DNA of 64,000 bases from Sambucus nigra (lineage: Eukaryota > Streptophyta > Magnoliopsida > Dipsacales > Adoxaceae), in assembly GCA_949130495.1 (NCBI GenBank), contig OX422208.1, positions 643,210,023 to 643,274,022 on the forward strand, given 5' to 3'. A program made the position numbers and the translations under genes. Position 1 is the stretch's first letter; each line of letters opens with the position of its first letter. A model generated the notes under the pieces. That model was given only the letters and a program-made list of their open reading frames with translations, made no database searches and was not told the DNA's origin. Positions 34,170 to 45,047 of this stretch are shown in pieces.

Positions 34170-35560
34170 CAGGTCATTAGCCTGCCTAACTTCTCAGGAT
34201 TATGGAGGACATGTCTGGGTGGGGAGTCAGTAAGGACGAACATGGAGTGGGCTTGAAAGTATGGCTTTATTTTCCTAAAAGCATGTATCAAAGCATAAGA
34301 TAACTATTTTATCCGAGGGTACTTCTGCTCAGACCCTTGGAGAGCTTTACTATTGAAGTACACTGGTCTCTTCACTCCATCCTCTTCTCTTATAATCGTA
34401 GAAATGATGCCTGATTCTGAGATAGCTAAGTACACGTACAACTTTTCTCCCTGAATTGGCCGAGATAGGAGTAGAGGGGATCCGAGGTAGGACTTGAGCT
34501 CTTTGAAAACTTTGTCACATTCCTCATTCCATTCGAAGGCCTTTCTAAGAACTTTGAAAAAGGGAAGACATTTATTTATGGCTCTTAAAACAAACCTATT
34601 AAGTTCAGCAACTCGTCCGGTTAGCCTTTGAACGTCTTTGATGGTCCTAGGTGTTTTCATTTCCACCAAAGCCTTGATCTTCTTAGGGTTAGCATCTATT
34701 CCCCTATGGTTGATGATGAATCTTAGAAACTTTCCTTCTCCTACCCCGAAGACACATTTGTCCAGGTTGAGCTTCATTCTGTATTTATCCATGGTGTCAA
34801 AAGTTCTTCCAAGGTAGGCCACATGAGTGTCGGCCTTCAGACTCTTCATCAGCTGTCATCCACATAAACTTCTATGGACTTGCCTATCTGATCTTCGAAC
34901 ATCTTATTTACAAGACGTTGGTAAGTATCCCCTGCATTCTTCAGGCCGAAGGGCATGACCTTGTAGCAATAGGTCCCCTTTTCTGTAATGAAAGTTGTCT
35001 TCTCTGAGTCTGCTGAGTCCATGAAGATTTGATTGTACCTTGAATATGCATCCATGAAGCTCATGAGCTCATGTCCTGCTATGGCATCCACCATATGGTC
35101 TATACGAGGTAGGGGAAGATTGTCTTTTGGCAAGACTTGTTTAAATCAATAAAATCTACACACATCCTCCATTTCCCATTAGCCATTGTCACAATGATAG
35201 CGTTAGACAACCACTTCGGGTATATGACCTCTCTGATGAACTTGGCCTCTTCAAGTTTTCTAACCTTGTCTCTCATGACATCATACGTTTTCCTTGAGTA
35301 TACTTTTCTTCTCTTCTTGATGGGATTGACATCTTCTAAAACATTAAGTTTATTGCACATAATCTCATTATCAATACCTGGCATGCCTGAATGGATCCAT
35401 GCAAAGATACTCTGTCTCTTCCTTAGCAACTTTACTAGTTCCTCCTTGACCTCAGGTCTTAGGGATTTGTCGATTTGGATGGTTTTTTCTGGCTCATCCT
35501 TATTTAGTATGATGGATTCTACCTCCTCGGTGGCCTCTCCCTTTTGAGCTTTATTTCAAC
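34170..35560 (-). pseudogene. pol: Element B reverse transcriptase and RNase H
   Basis: Minus-strand in three frames: KWRMCVDFIDLNKS (about 35160), SFMDAYSRYNQI (about 35040), VMPFGLKNAGDTYQRL (about 34940) and YVDD (about 34860), where a stop follows at once. The reading continues with the RT thumb/connection and RNase H start (34304-34849, ending YFNSKALQGSEQKYP). Catalytic YVDD is present, but frameshifts at about 35130 and 34850 break the protein. Confidence 0.85.
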
Positions 35561-35602
35561 CTAGTATCAAGTGTGTCGATGTTTTACGTGGTTGTTACCT
35601 TC

Positions 35603-38135
35603 TTATGAGGCTCTCTCTTTCGCGGAGTTGAAGTAGCATTCTCGTGCCGATATTTGTCCACCTTGCACTTCTCCTACTCTATAAAGAGTCAAGAATTTTA
35701 TCATTTGGTGGACCGTTGAAGGCATGACCTCAAATTCCTTAAGGGCTACTCGTCCTATGATGAGGTTGTAAGCTGAGAAGACGTTTTCATCCATCACAAA
35801 GAAATTGATTTTTCTAGTCAACCTCTTAGGCCATTCATCTCCCATTCTCACATCCATTTCATATATACCAAATGGATGAACCTTTTCACCGCTGAATCAA
35901 ATTAAGGGATGATGATAAGGGACAAGCCTAGCTCTGTCGAGGCCCAAGCTCTTAAAACAGGGCCAAAACATAATGTTTGCAGAACTTCCTCCATTAACCA
36001 GGAGCCTCAAAACTTCACACCCATGCAACCTTGGGGTAATGACTAAAGGGTCATCGTTGGGAGCTAAGATACCTTTGAAATCCAGTCACGAGAAGCCGAC
36101 CACGAGGGTGTCCATATCTACTTTCTTTTTCTTCTCATGTTTAACCTCTGTAGATGCCAAGTTCACAACCTCAGATTTAGTCACTGCCTTAGTCTCTGCC
36201 ACATGAGCCTTGCGATCTGCTACCTCTGAGCCACACCCTACTAGTCCCCCACAGATAGTGTTCACACCGAAAGAGATCATACCAACCCTCTTCACCAGGG
36301 CATTAGCGTCTCTTGGTGGGAGGTTAGGGTCATCGTCATCATCGTCTGAGTCATCATCTCTTCTGGTAGGGATATCTTCTCGGCATTTATCGTTTCTTTT
36401 CTTTTTGGGGTCATCTCTTCCCGCCTTAGAAGCTCTACCATCCACATACTTTCTAAGCTTTCTAGACTTCAACATCTTCTTAATCTTGTCCTTCAGGGCG
36501 AAACACTTATCAGTTAGATGGTCGTGATCTTGATGGAACTCGCACCATATATTCTTCTTTCTCTTATACGGAGGATCCTTCAGCTTCTCCGGCCATCTCA
36601 AGGATCTATCATTCTTTATTTGGTTGAGGATATGTTCGCAGCTCATAGTTAGAGGAGTATAGTGTGCAAACTTATCATCTGCAGTCATTTTCTTTCCATC
36701 CTTTTGCCTATGAAATTTCCCACTGCTACTTCCATTATCATCCTCATACTTTGCAGCCATTACTTCTTCTGCGTTCATGACTTTTCCAGTTGTTTCTAAC
36801 AATTCAGCCATAGGCTTAGGAGGGTTTTTAGTAAGCTTCCAAAGTAGCTTTCCCTTCTGAAGTCCTCCAATAAGGGCTGTCATGGCTATGCTCTCTTCAT
36901 AATCTTTTACGTCCAATTTTTCCTTGTTGAACCTCGCGATGTAGTCTCTGAGGCTTTCATTTTTCCCTTACTTTACATAAAGCAAGTGAGTCTTCTTCTT
37001 CTGAGGTCTTACCCCAAAACATAAGTTATGAATAAACTACTCGATCAAGCCTTTGAAATTTTCAACTGAATTTTTAGGAAGAGACGTAAACCAGATATGT
37101 GCAGCCCCAGTCAAAGTGCTTGAGAAAGCTCGGCACCTCATCTCATCAGAGATTGAATAAATGTCTATTGCAAATTAGTACATTTCAATGTGATGGACTG
37201 GGTTAGTACTACCATTGTACTTGGGAGACACCACCAGAGGTTTAAATTGGGCAGGGGTTAGAAAGTTTGACAATCCTTGCCACAAAGGGTGAACCCTCTG
37301 AGTACCCCCTCTGTAATGGGTCTCGGCTTTTTATGAGGTTCCCTATCTTCTCTTCCAACCTTTAAATAGAGTCATTCCATGTCCTAGCAACATCAACCTG
37401 GCCGAAGTTGTCCCTATCCACTTCTAAAGGGTGAACTGAGGGTTCCCCAACTGCTGCTCAACGTCAGGTGTTGACCTCCCCCTGACCACAGTCTCGGCCA
37501 TGTGGGGGTCGACCATGATGAGGCCTATGATCACCATCTTCCCTTTGTGATCTAACTATGATACTTGACCTGGATAGCCTCTGCCTCAGACCATTAACTG
37601 GGCCGAGTCTTTCAAAGGTCGACCCTCTACTCAAGCTATTAAAAGCAGACCCTCTTTATTGTGCATCACCGTCTCGTCTTTCACACTGATCTCGACCCTA
37701 TTGTATAGGACGTACAATGTTATTTGAAACCTCATACGACTCCCAACAGTCTGTCGGGGCATCCTCTGCCTCAATGTCATCATACCTATCCTCAGGGCAA
37801 GGGTTTCCTTGCCTCCCCATGTGTAAACGCCTAGTGTCAGCGACATCCTTCCTCCGCTGAGGAGTAGGTTGGTCCTTTCGTGGTGACTGGGGTGGTCCCC
37901 TGGCCTCATGCTGTGGCTGAGCAACTGCCAGAGTAATCATTTTCGGTGAGACCCCATGTGGTCTCATTATGTTTTGGCTTAGCTGGGTAAATTTCTCCTG
38001 TATCACTTGCTGAGTTGCAGCCAAGGACTTCAAGGCCGCTGCCACCTCAGCTATTTCGGACTAGGGTGGTGCTTGGCTGGAACTGGGTCCTCTAACACCA
38101 GATGGTGAAGGAGGTGGTGGTAACTCTGGTGCCAT
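35603..38135 (-). pseudogene. gag-pro: Element B gag and protease
   Basis: Starts at the ATG at 38133-38135 after the PBS, with a Pro/Ser-rich leader and a TAG after about 24 codons. An open part covers 37698-38045, and heavy decay follows to 36920. 36086-36916 is open and holds the gag end: TALIGGLQKGKL, the knuckle-like CEFHQDHDHLTDKC and a Lys/Arg/Asp-rich tail. The protease site near 35965 reads VNGGSSAN where element D has VDNGSSAD, so the catalytic aspartate is replaced by asparagine. The protease frame ends at TAA 35603-35605 soon after ARECYFNSA, at the same point as in element D. Confidence 0.8.
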
Positions 38136-38293
38136 ATGATAAGACTAGAGGGAGCTTGCAATGTAAATATTAGAGTGCTTGATAACTTAAAAGACCTCTT
38201 TCAATGGTGACACAGCTTCACGTGAGGGGTGAGGCCTAGGTCACCACCAGAGTCCCCGGTGAGGTTAAGCAACAAGTGGAAGAGATGAATTTT

Positions 38294-38312
38294 CCCACAG
38301 ACGGCACCAAAA
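38294..38312 (-). other. Element B primer-binding site
   Basis: On the minus strand the LTR end GCATCA is followed by TTATTTTGGTGCCGTCTGTGGG, a TTTGGCGCCGTCTGTGGG-type PBS as in A and D. Confidence 0.75.
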
Positions 38313-38315
38313 TAA

Positions 38316-39170
38316 TGATGCGTTAAATAACACCACCAGGTAAGGTGTTGTTAAGCTCAAACTAGTAATAACAATGGCAACATAAGAGTGAATATATAGT
38401 AAAATGAGGTGAGGAGAAGAGGATGAACACTAGTATATAAGTCGTTCAACCAATTTGGCCTACGTCCACTGTGAGTGTGTGATTAATATCACTAGATGGA
38501 GGTACTAACGACCATATATACAATCTCTCAAGCATTTTCTCTCTACTGTGTAAACCAACAGAGTTTTAGCTAGGTTTGCAATTATGGATCCCTTTACAAG
38601 GTAGATGATGACCTCTATATATAGTGCCTGGGGGGTGTAACATGCCCCCCAAGCATGCACTGAGCATGTGCATGAGGATCGAACCAGTATGAGAATGACA
38701 TTAGGATGATCTTATATAGATAATGATGACCTCAATATTCCGTCACATGAGGGGAATGATTCGATTATAAATGATTTGTCCACGTGTTCCAAACCTTACA
38801 TGTGCTTGCGAATGCTCGGCCCTGTATCCTTAACTGATGTAACCTTGGCCTGGATGAGTACGAGGTTGATGAAGTCCAACAATGTTGCTTCGTCTTGTCA
38901 ATATCCATGATGACCACGTCCAGGAGGGCTGACCGAGGTTATGTACGAGGTAGCTGTAACGTCGATTGAGGCAGATGATGATGTTGGCAGTTACTTAAGC
39001 CCACGGGACTCTACCGACCTCCGTTGGTGGCCAGCCGAGGTTGACATATGAGGGGCCGACCTTATAACCGATAATCTTGTTGATGGTTGTCATAAGCTTC
39101 TTGACAACTCGGCTGTGAGACTGGTTGAGGTTAGTCATTTAGAGTCAGAGGGTGAACTTTGGGCACATTA
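38316..39170 (-). repeat. LTR shared by element B (5') and B2 (3')
   Basis: 855 bp, aligning end to end with 17944-18799. A PBS lies on its left and a polypurine tract plus body sequence on its right, so it serves as the 5' LTR of B and the 3' LTR of B2. Confidence 0.85.
38614..38653 (-). promoter_or_regulatory. LTR promoter of element B: palindrome plus TATA
   Basis: CTATATATAG at 38614-38623 is directly downstream (minus strand) of an inverted repeat of GGGGGGT...GCCCCCC at 38627-38653. Same layout as in the LTRs of element A. Confidence 0.55.
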
Positions 39171-41110
39171 ATCACCCCTAGCTCTTAGTCTTCTATGTGA
39201 ATAGATGATGGAGGGGTATGTGAGTTAGGCCGAGGTTTAGTCTCTTTGGGTGCCAATGTTTTCTTGTCACATATCACTTATTGAAGTGACAAATGTATTC
39301 CCCAAGATGAGATGATTCTAACTTGTCTTTTGGGTTCCCTAGGGCAATGATGGGGGCATTGGGAATCGCTCCTCATCATTGAGTTGGTTTAAAAACACCT
39401 TCTCTTTCCTCATTCTCCTTTTTTTTTCTCCCGCCTAAGATTTCCTGCCATTGCAAATCTCTTAAAACCTTCCATAGTTCGCTGTGTTTTAGGGTCTCTT
39501 GCTTCTAGTCTTTTCCTTATTCAATTGTACTCTCAGGTATTGCTTCTCAACCTATCATTTTCCATTTCTGGTTGCAATTTTTATAGCTCTAATTATTTGG
39601 CGAGTTCTTTATTTTTCGGCGAGGGTTTCCACCACTGACAAGTGGTTATTAGGTTAGGCTTGTAGCGATTAGGTGGTTTTAGGACTGTTGTAGGCTGCTA
39701 CGAGGTTATTTTAGCCACAAACAACCCTTTTTACGTTTACCGATGGCCTTTCGATCACCTTCTCCGGCGACCTGCCCTTAAGTGTTCTTGGTGTTCTTCG
39801 ATCAAGTGTTTCAACTTCCCCTTTTTGATCTTTAGTTTGGGTTCTTTTAAGTTGTATTTCTGTTTATGGTTTGGGTCCTTCCTTTAAGTGTAGTGTCGTC
39901 TCACTTATGCTCAGACCCTTGTACCAACTTATAGAAGAGTTCCCTTCCCTTCGTGAGAAGACCTTTGAGAAAATTAGGCAAATAGAGCTAGCTCAAGAGG
40001 AAGCTCATAGGGTCTAGGCCTTTCCCCTCAGACCCGTCTTTCCTCCACCCCTGAAAGTTATATACCCTGAGCCAACCAATCCTTCTGAGCCTGCAGAGGT
40101 TCCTGAGGGTCCTGCCCCAATGTCTGAGTCTGAGTCATCTTCCTCAGACCCCATGTCAACCTCTGAAGTTGGAGAATCTATAGACTCTTTTCAAGAGGCT
40201 ATGGACTATTCTCCTAGACAGAGTGAGGTTCCTGAGGAAACTGAGGTTTCAAGTCGTGCCTTATCTCACCAAGGTTCTAGCACTTTGCATATGTCTTCTG
40301 AGGTTAAAATCTTAGGGACAAGTGTGGTAGATCCCCCTCTTATTGAGCCATTCCTTTGTCAATTGCCACTGGGGTCGAATTTGCTCAGCGGTTTCCTGGT
40401 GGTGCTCCAACACCTACCTGGGCCGATGTTGTCGGTGATGGTGATGATGGTGAGGAGAGTGATCTCGATATATCTTAGGCGATCGAGTATGGGAGAACCA
40501 TCAGCGAGTACGACCTTTTTACTTTTAGGCACCTCTATTCCATAAATTCTTCCATCATCCTTAGAAAACCTCTGAGGGATGAGAGGGCTTTGATGATCGA
40601 GATGGAAAGATTTGTGTCTATGAGCAGATATTCAAATTGGGCTTTCGTCTTCCTATCCACCCATCCATCAGAGCTATACTCTTCCATATAAATCTTGCCT
40701 ATTCTCAACTATCCCCTAATGCGTGGAGAGTTATGATTGGGGCCATCGTCCTTTGGAGGGCTGTCTACCACTCAGACCTTCCAGCTATAATTTTTATTAG
40801 TTTTTATGTTCCCTCCTCTGCCAAAAAACCACCCTAGCTATTACCATTTCTTAGCCAGGAAATCAGAGAGGAAAATGATCTTGGTTACCCAAACTTCCAA
40901 TCATAACTGGAAACCTCGGTATTTCTTTGTTTTCGCGGCATGGGAATTTTTCTCAAATGAGTCCTCTGGAACGTCGGTTCCGAGGACCCATCTGAGATGG
41001 GGGAAGGTCTCCCTTGCTGCCAAAACCGACCCTGGACTATAATTATAAAAACGTTAAAGACCTTCTCAATCAGGGCGAGAAGGGTTGGCTTGTTAACTAT
41101 GAACATCTGA
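39171..41110. mobile_element. B2: second, truncated copy of the element B 3' body
   Basis: Begins with the polypurine tract (minus strand GCTAGGGGTGAT) and matches 18800-20720 closely, including the leader and accessory gene. It stops at 41110 in GAACATCTGA, where B1 continues without a break. The LTR expected on its right is absent; a chromovirus LTR region follows instead. Confidence 0.8.
39907..41110 (+). pseudogene. B2 antisense accessory gene, 5' part
   Basis: ATG at 39907 with the same EEFPSLREK start as in B1. It has the acidic SESSSSDPMSTSEVGES region and the Transposase_28-like core at about 40637-40840 (HPSIRAIL...LSPNAWRVMIGAIVLWR). It shares with B1 the frame change at the A-run (about 40830), so that defect predates the duplication. 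Further private lesions, such as TAG near 40015 and small indels near 40350, break it. It has no CACTA insertion, so the CACTA entered B1 after the copies separated or at a point B2 no longer covers. The gene is cut off before the first intron. Confidence 0.75.
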
Positions 41111-41568
41111 TGATCCCCTCAGCACGTCACTCCTGAAAGGAACCTTGAACCTAGAGCTATGATACTATTTGTAACGCCCCGACCCGAATTTATGGGTTAC
41201 TCGTGGCCAACTCGGTTCACTCCGAGAAATAGGTTTGAAGTTCAATGAAATAACCTACATAATGTTGCGAATGTAGTTTTATTTAATTAATATTTCACTT
41301 GTTTAGCATGTGATTTTCATCTCAAATCCAGATATGTGAAGGACCCATGGGAAGCGTCCTTGGAATCCTAGCATACAAAACTACTAACGTAAAATAAAAA
41401 AGGAGTACTTACCTATGCAGCGCTCTCAAAATATGGAACCATACCCATCCTGCCCTAACAAAGACAAGAGAATGAGCCGAATGCCCAGTGGAAAAATACA
41501 AGAATGTTGAATCGAATCGAACGACAGAAAGAAGACTTTAACACATTATATCTACATGCACATGCAAC

Positions 41569-41570
<2 letters not shown>

Positions 41571-41655
<85 letters not shown>
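41571..41655. repeat. (CA)n(TA)n compound microsatellite
   Basis: About 56 bases of CA repeats passing directly into about 28 bases of TA repeats. Confidence 0.95.
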
Positions 41656-41656
<1 letters not shown>

Positions 41657-43022
41657 CTATTATTATTCCAAAAACATTGTTTACCCCGATTAATTTACCT
41701 TAATCTTGTAAAAGAAATCCCTTATACTCGACTTGACCTTTATTCCCTGATTTAACACACTCAGTTAAGTACTTAAAATAAATACAATTTGTTTAAAGAA
41801 AATTATTTCTTTTTCTGAAATCACCCCTCCATTTATACCGATTCACATTAGTATTTTCTTTGAAAATCACCCTTTCAACACAGACAAACACCGTGTTTGA
41901 AAATACTTATTCCATTGAAAACCTTTCGTAAGCACAACCTTGCGTTAATTAAAGGTTAAACCTCTTCAGGCCTCCCATTTAATCACTTCACTTTACCATT
42001 CCTTTACCTTATGGACATTAATCAATTTCCCCATTACTTGTCCACTTTATCCTTTATCGGAACATTTATTAATTCATTCAAGTCAGGCTGTATTTTCACA
42101 TATTTATCACACAACCCATTTCTTGATATGTTCCATTTTCATTATCTTTTCTCAAAATCTTTCAATATTTGTATAATTTAAAGGGGGCCTGCACCGCCGG
42201 TTATGCTACCATTGCTCTGGCCAATGATTTTGTCTTTCACCCTAGGGCTACGTGCCCTTCTTAATTATTCTTAATATCATCCGAGTCCTTATTAATATGT
42301 TTTAACGTTTTGCAAATGTCCATATTATTTCCTCTTTTTTCTTTTCCCGACCGAAGCCAAAAACCTAGGGCTTTAACCCAACTTGTGTTACTCTTTAAAA
42401 ATCGTTATTTCTTGTCCTTTTTACTCTAACATTGACTTTATCCCAAAATCATGTTTATTTAGGACCATTTTTTGTAACACCTTTTCCAATATTTTTATTT
42501 CATAAAATTGTTTCACTTTATGCAAAATTATCATTTTACCCAAATTACCATTTTACCCATTTATTTTCAAACTTGTCTTTTCCTCCACTTTCACAAGTGC
42601 TATTTTCCAAAACACCATTAAGTTACCCACACTAACTCCTTAAGTGTTTTTAACACATTAACAATCATTAAACACTTTGGAGTAACATTATTCTCAACTT
42701 GAAAACATCTTTATTTCTTTACATTATTTTTCAAGAAATCATTGAAAATCCAAGCCTACTTTATAAGAAAATACCATTTTCTTTATTAGTATATGTAGTC
42801 TTAAAACCATACACTTGCCACATTTTTCACCCCTTATTACAACTTAAAGGCTAAAATTTCTATTTTCATTTATCTCATGTTTAAAGACATTATAATGCTC
42901 ATTAAATTTGTTTATATGTTCAACATCAAAATACTACAAGTTTATATTCATGAGAATATGTTCACCCAAACATCAACCACTTAAGGAAGTGCTGAGTATG
43001 ACCACAAAAGTCAACCAAGAAG

Positions 43023-43068
<46 letters not shown>

Positions 43069-43070
<2 letters not shown>

Positions 43071-43431
43071 AGAGGTTCTTAAGTGAACATAAAAGATGAA
43101 CATTTAAATGAACCTTAATAAAAAAATCCAACACCCAATCAATTTTAATTCCTATGTTGTAATTGGTCCACGCCAGCGGCAATGGACACGCGTCAGTGCA
43201 ATGGACACGTGTGTCACACGAGTGTATTAAAAGATATTGTAATTGATCCACTCCAGCGACAACGGACACGCGTATCACACGGGTGTATTAAAAGCCATGT
43301 GTATCACACACGTGTCCGTTACCGCTGGCGCGGACCAATTACCACAGAGGAATTAATATTGATTGAGTGTTAGATAATTTTTGCTAAGGTTCATTAAAAT
43401 ATTCATCTTTTATGTTTGCTTCTGAACCTCT

Positions 43432-43433
<2 letters not shown>
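43069..43433. mobile_element. MITE-1, 365 bp, flanked by (TA)n tracts
   Basis: The left end GGAGAGGTTCTTAAGTGAAC and the right end GTTTGCTTCTGAACCTCTCC are inverted repeats. The similarity continues inward (AAAAGATGAA/TTCATCTTTT, AATGAACCTTA/TAAGGTTCATT, GGACCAATTAC-type words), making a long foldback. Long (TA)n tracts lie on both sides. The middle has repeated GGACACGCGT/CACACG words. No coding sequence. Confidence 0.8.
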
Positions 43434-43480
<47 letters not shown>

Positions 43481-43483
<3 letters not shown>

Positions 43484-43835
43484 AGAGGTTCACAAGTGAA
43501 CCTAAAAGATGAACTTTTTAATGAACCTTAACAAAAAATAATTAACAATTAATTAATTTTAATTCCTATGTTGTAATTGGTTCGCACAAGCCGCAACGGA
43601 CACGTGTGTTAATCGACCCCCACCTGGCCCACCCCCACCCCACCCCACCCTCATGGCAACCCTGCTTCCATAAGGGCTGCCATGGTGATTGTGGTGGTTG
43701 GGGTTGGGGGGTTGGGATCAATCGATACGCGTGTTTGTTGCCGCTGGTGCACACCAATTACATCACATAAATTAAAATTAATGAGTTATTAGGTATTATT
43801 TTGTTAAGGTTCATTAAAAAGTTCATCTTTTAGGA

Positions 43836-43838
<3 letters not shown>
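43481..43838. mobile_element. MITE-2, same family, one end lost
   Basis: Starts GGGAGAGGTTCACAAGTGAAC after a (TA)n tract. The right side reads AAGGTTCATTAAAAAGTTCATCTTTTAGGATGA and passes into (TA)n before the terminal AACCTCTCCC. The ends are related to MITE-1, and the middle has a CCCCACCC-rich stretch. Confidence 0.7.
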
Positions 43839-43869
<31 letters not shown>

Positions 43870-44015
43870 GTGTGTGTGTGTGTATAAGACTACTTTACTT
43901 AAAAAAAAGATAAGTAAAATAATATGGAGAAACAAAGCCACTAGAATAAAATGAGCTTCAATAGTTGTCCTCTAATTATATGTGTATAAAACCATTAAAA
44001 ATGTAGGGTGTTACA

Positions 44016-44575
44016 TTGCATACATGGAACGAGAAGAAATAATGTTAATAAAAGTACAATTTCAATAAGAAAATATAATAACAAATCCTACTTTAGCATT
44101 TCCATGACAAAAGAGTAAGTCAATATTTAATAATTAATTAGATGATGCCTTTTCTCATGATGTAAAATTAGGGTCAATGAACTTGATCTAATTTGCAATT
44201 AGGACTAAGTAACATATTATTCAACAACCAATATAATTACTATTATAAGAACATATAAGTCTGTAGTCTAATTCAAAATTCATTTAACAAGCTAATAATT
44301 TCAATTCGTGCTTCAAGTCTCCAAGTTATAAGAGTTTCTATTAATTAAACAATAACATATGAATTTATAGTTATTTTATTATCGTATCCCATTAACCAAC
44401 AAGAATGATGTATTTATGCATGAATGTTCAATATGTGAATCAAAAAGTATAAGTACAACTTGTGCTTTATATTACACATCCAGATATATGAAATTATTAC
44501 AAATCCAATTATATGAAATATGAATTTCTAAATTGGATAAACTTATCATGATAATTATCATTAATTTATCCAAAT

Positions 44576-44611
<36 letters not shown>

Positions 44612-44627
44612 TTATATATATATGTAT
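44016..44627. other. AT-rich intergenic DNA with (CTAA)n
   Basis: No gene seen. A (CTAA)n microsatellite of about nine units lies at 44577-44611. Confidence 0.7.
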
Positions 44628-44997
44628 GCTCCAATACATATCAAGTATACATATCGATTTTTTTACAATAGTAAAAAAATATTTTTGATTTGAGTTTTTT
44701 GTGTGGTATTTAAAAATTTCAAGGAACCAATATAAAAAAATAATCTCAAAATAAAGTATTTTTCTATTTTCAAAAATCGATCAAACTTTCACACCTTTTA
44801 AAGCACTTTAAAAGCTGTGAAAGTTTGATCGATTTTTTTAAAATAGCAAAAAAAATTATTTTGAGTTGATTTTTTATATGGGTCCTTTGAAATATTTAAA
44901 TATCACATAAAAAAATTCAATTAAAAAATATTTCTTTTAATATTTTAGAAAAACAGGTTTGTGCCAGCAAGTATGTATACTTAGTATGTATGAGAGC
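44628..44997. mobile_element. Foldback MITE, 370 bp
   Basis: An almost complete palindrome centred near 44808. The ends GCTCCAATACATATCAAGTAT and its imperfect inverted partner ATACTTAGTATGTATGAGAGC enclose arms that include AAAATCGATCAAACTTTCACA and its complement. No coding capacity. The superfamily is not clear from the ends. Confidence 0.65.
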
Positions 44998-45046
<49 letters not shown>

Positions 45047-45047
45047 A
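44998..45047. repeat. (TC)n(TA)n(CA)n compound microsatellite
   Basis: Three adjoining dinucleotide tracts. ACTAGGGGTATGCCCGTGCCTG follows, which resembles the edge of another repeat family. Confidence 0.9.

Larger units (their letters stand above)
17944..39170 (-). mobile_element. Element B: TAT-type LTR retrotransposon with a CACTA element inside
   Basis: Minus-strand element. 5' LTR at 38316-39170, PBS, gag-protease, RT-RNase H, extra RNase H, integrase, 62-bp tandem repeats, antisense accessory gene, polypurine tract, 3' LTR at 17944-18799. About 21.2 kb, of which 9.08 kb is the CACTA insertion. The LTRs differ at roughly one base in ten over the 240 bases compared. All protein genes are broken. 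The right LTR is also followed by a second polypurine tract and body (B2), so B is part of a tandem. Confidence 0.85.
41111..44015 (-). mobile_element. T4: truncated chromovirus, 5' LTR plus PBS only
   Basis: The LTR runs from TGTAACGCCCC at 41170 to GGGTGTTACA at 44015 (2.85 kb). On the minus strand it is followed by AATAGTATCATAGCTC, a decayed TGGTATCAGAGC primer site. Only 59 bases of internal leader (41111-41169) remain before the join to B2. The LTR holds a CA/TA microsatellite and two MITEs. Confidence 0.7.

Noticed and set aside
42973..43278. Open frames with Ile-Tyr runs (also 42908-43099 and 9369-9728)
   Set aside because: Produced by reading through (TA)n microsatellites.
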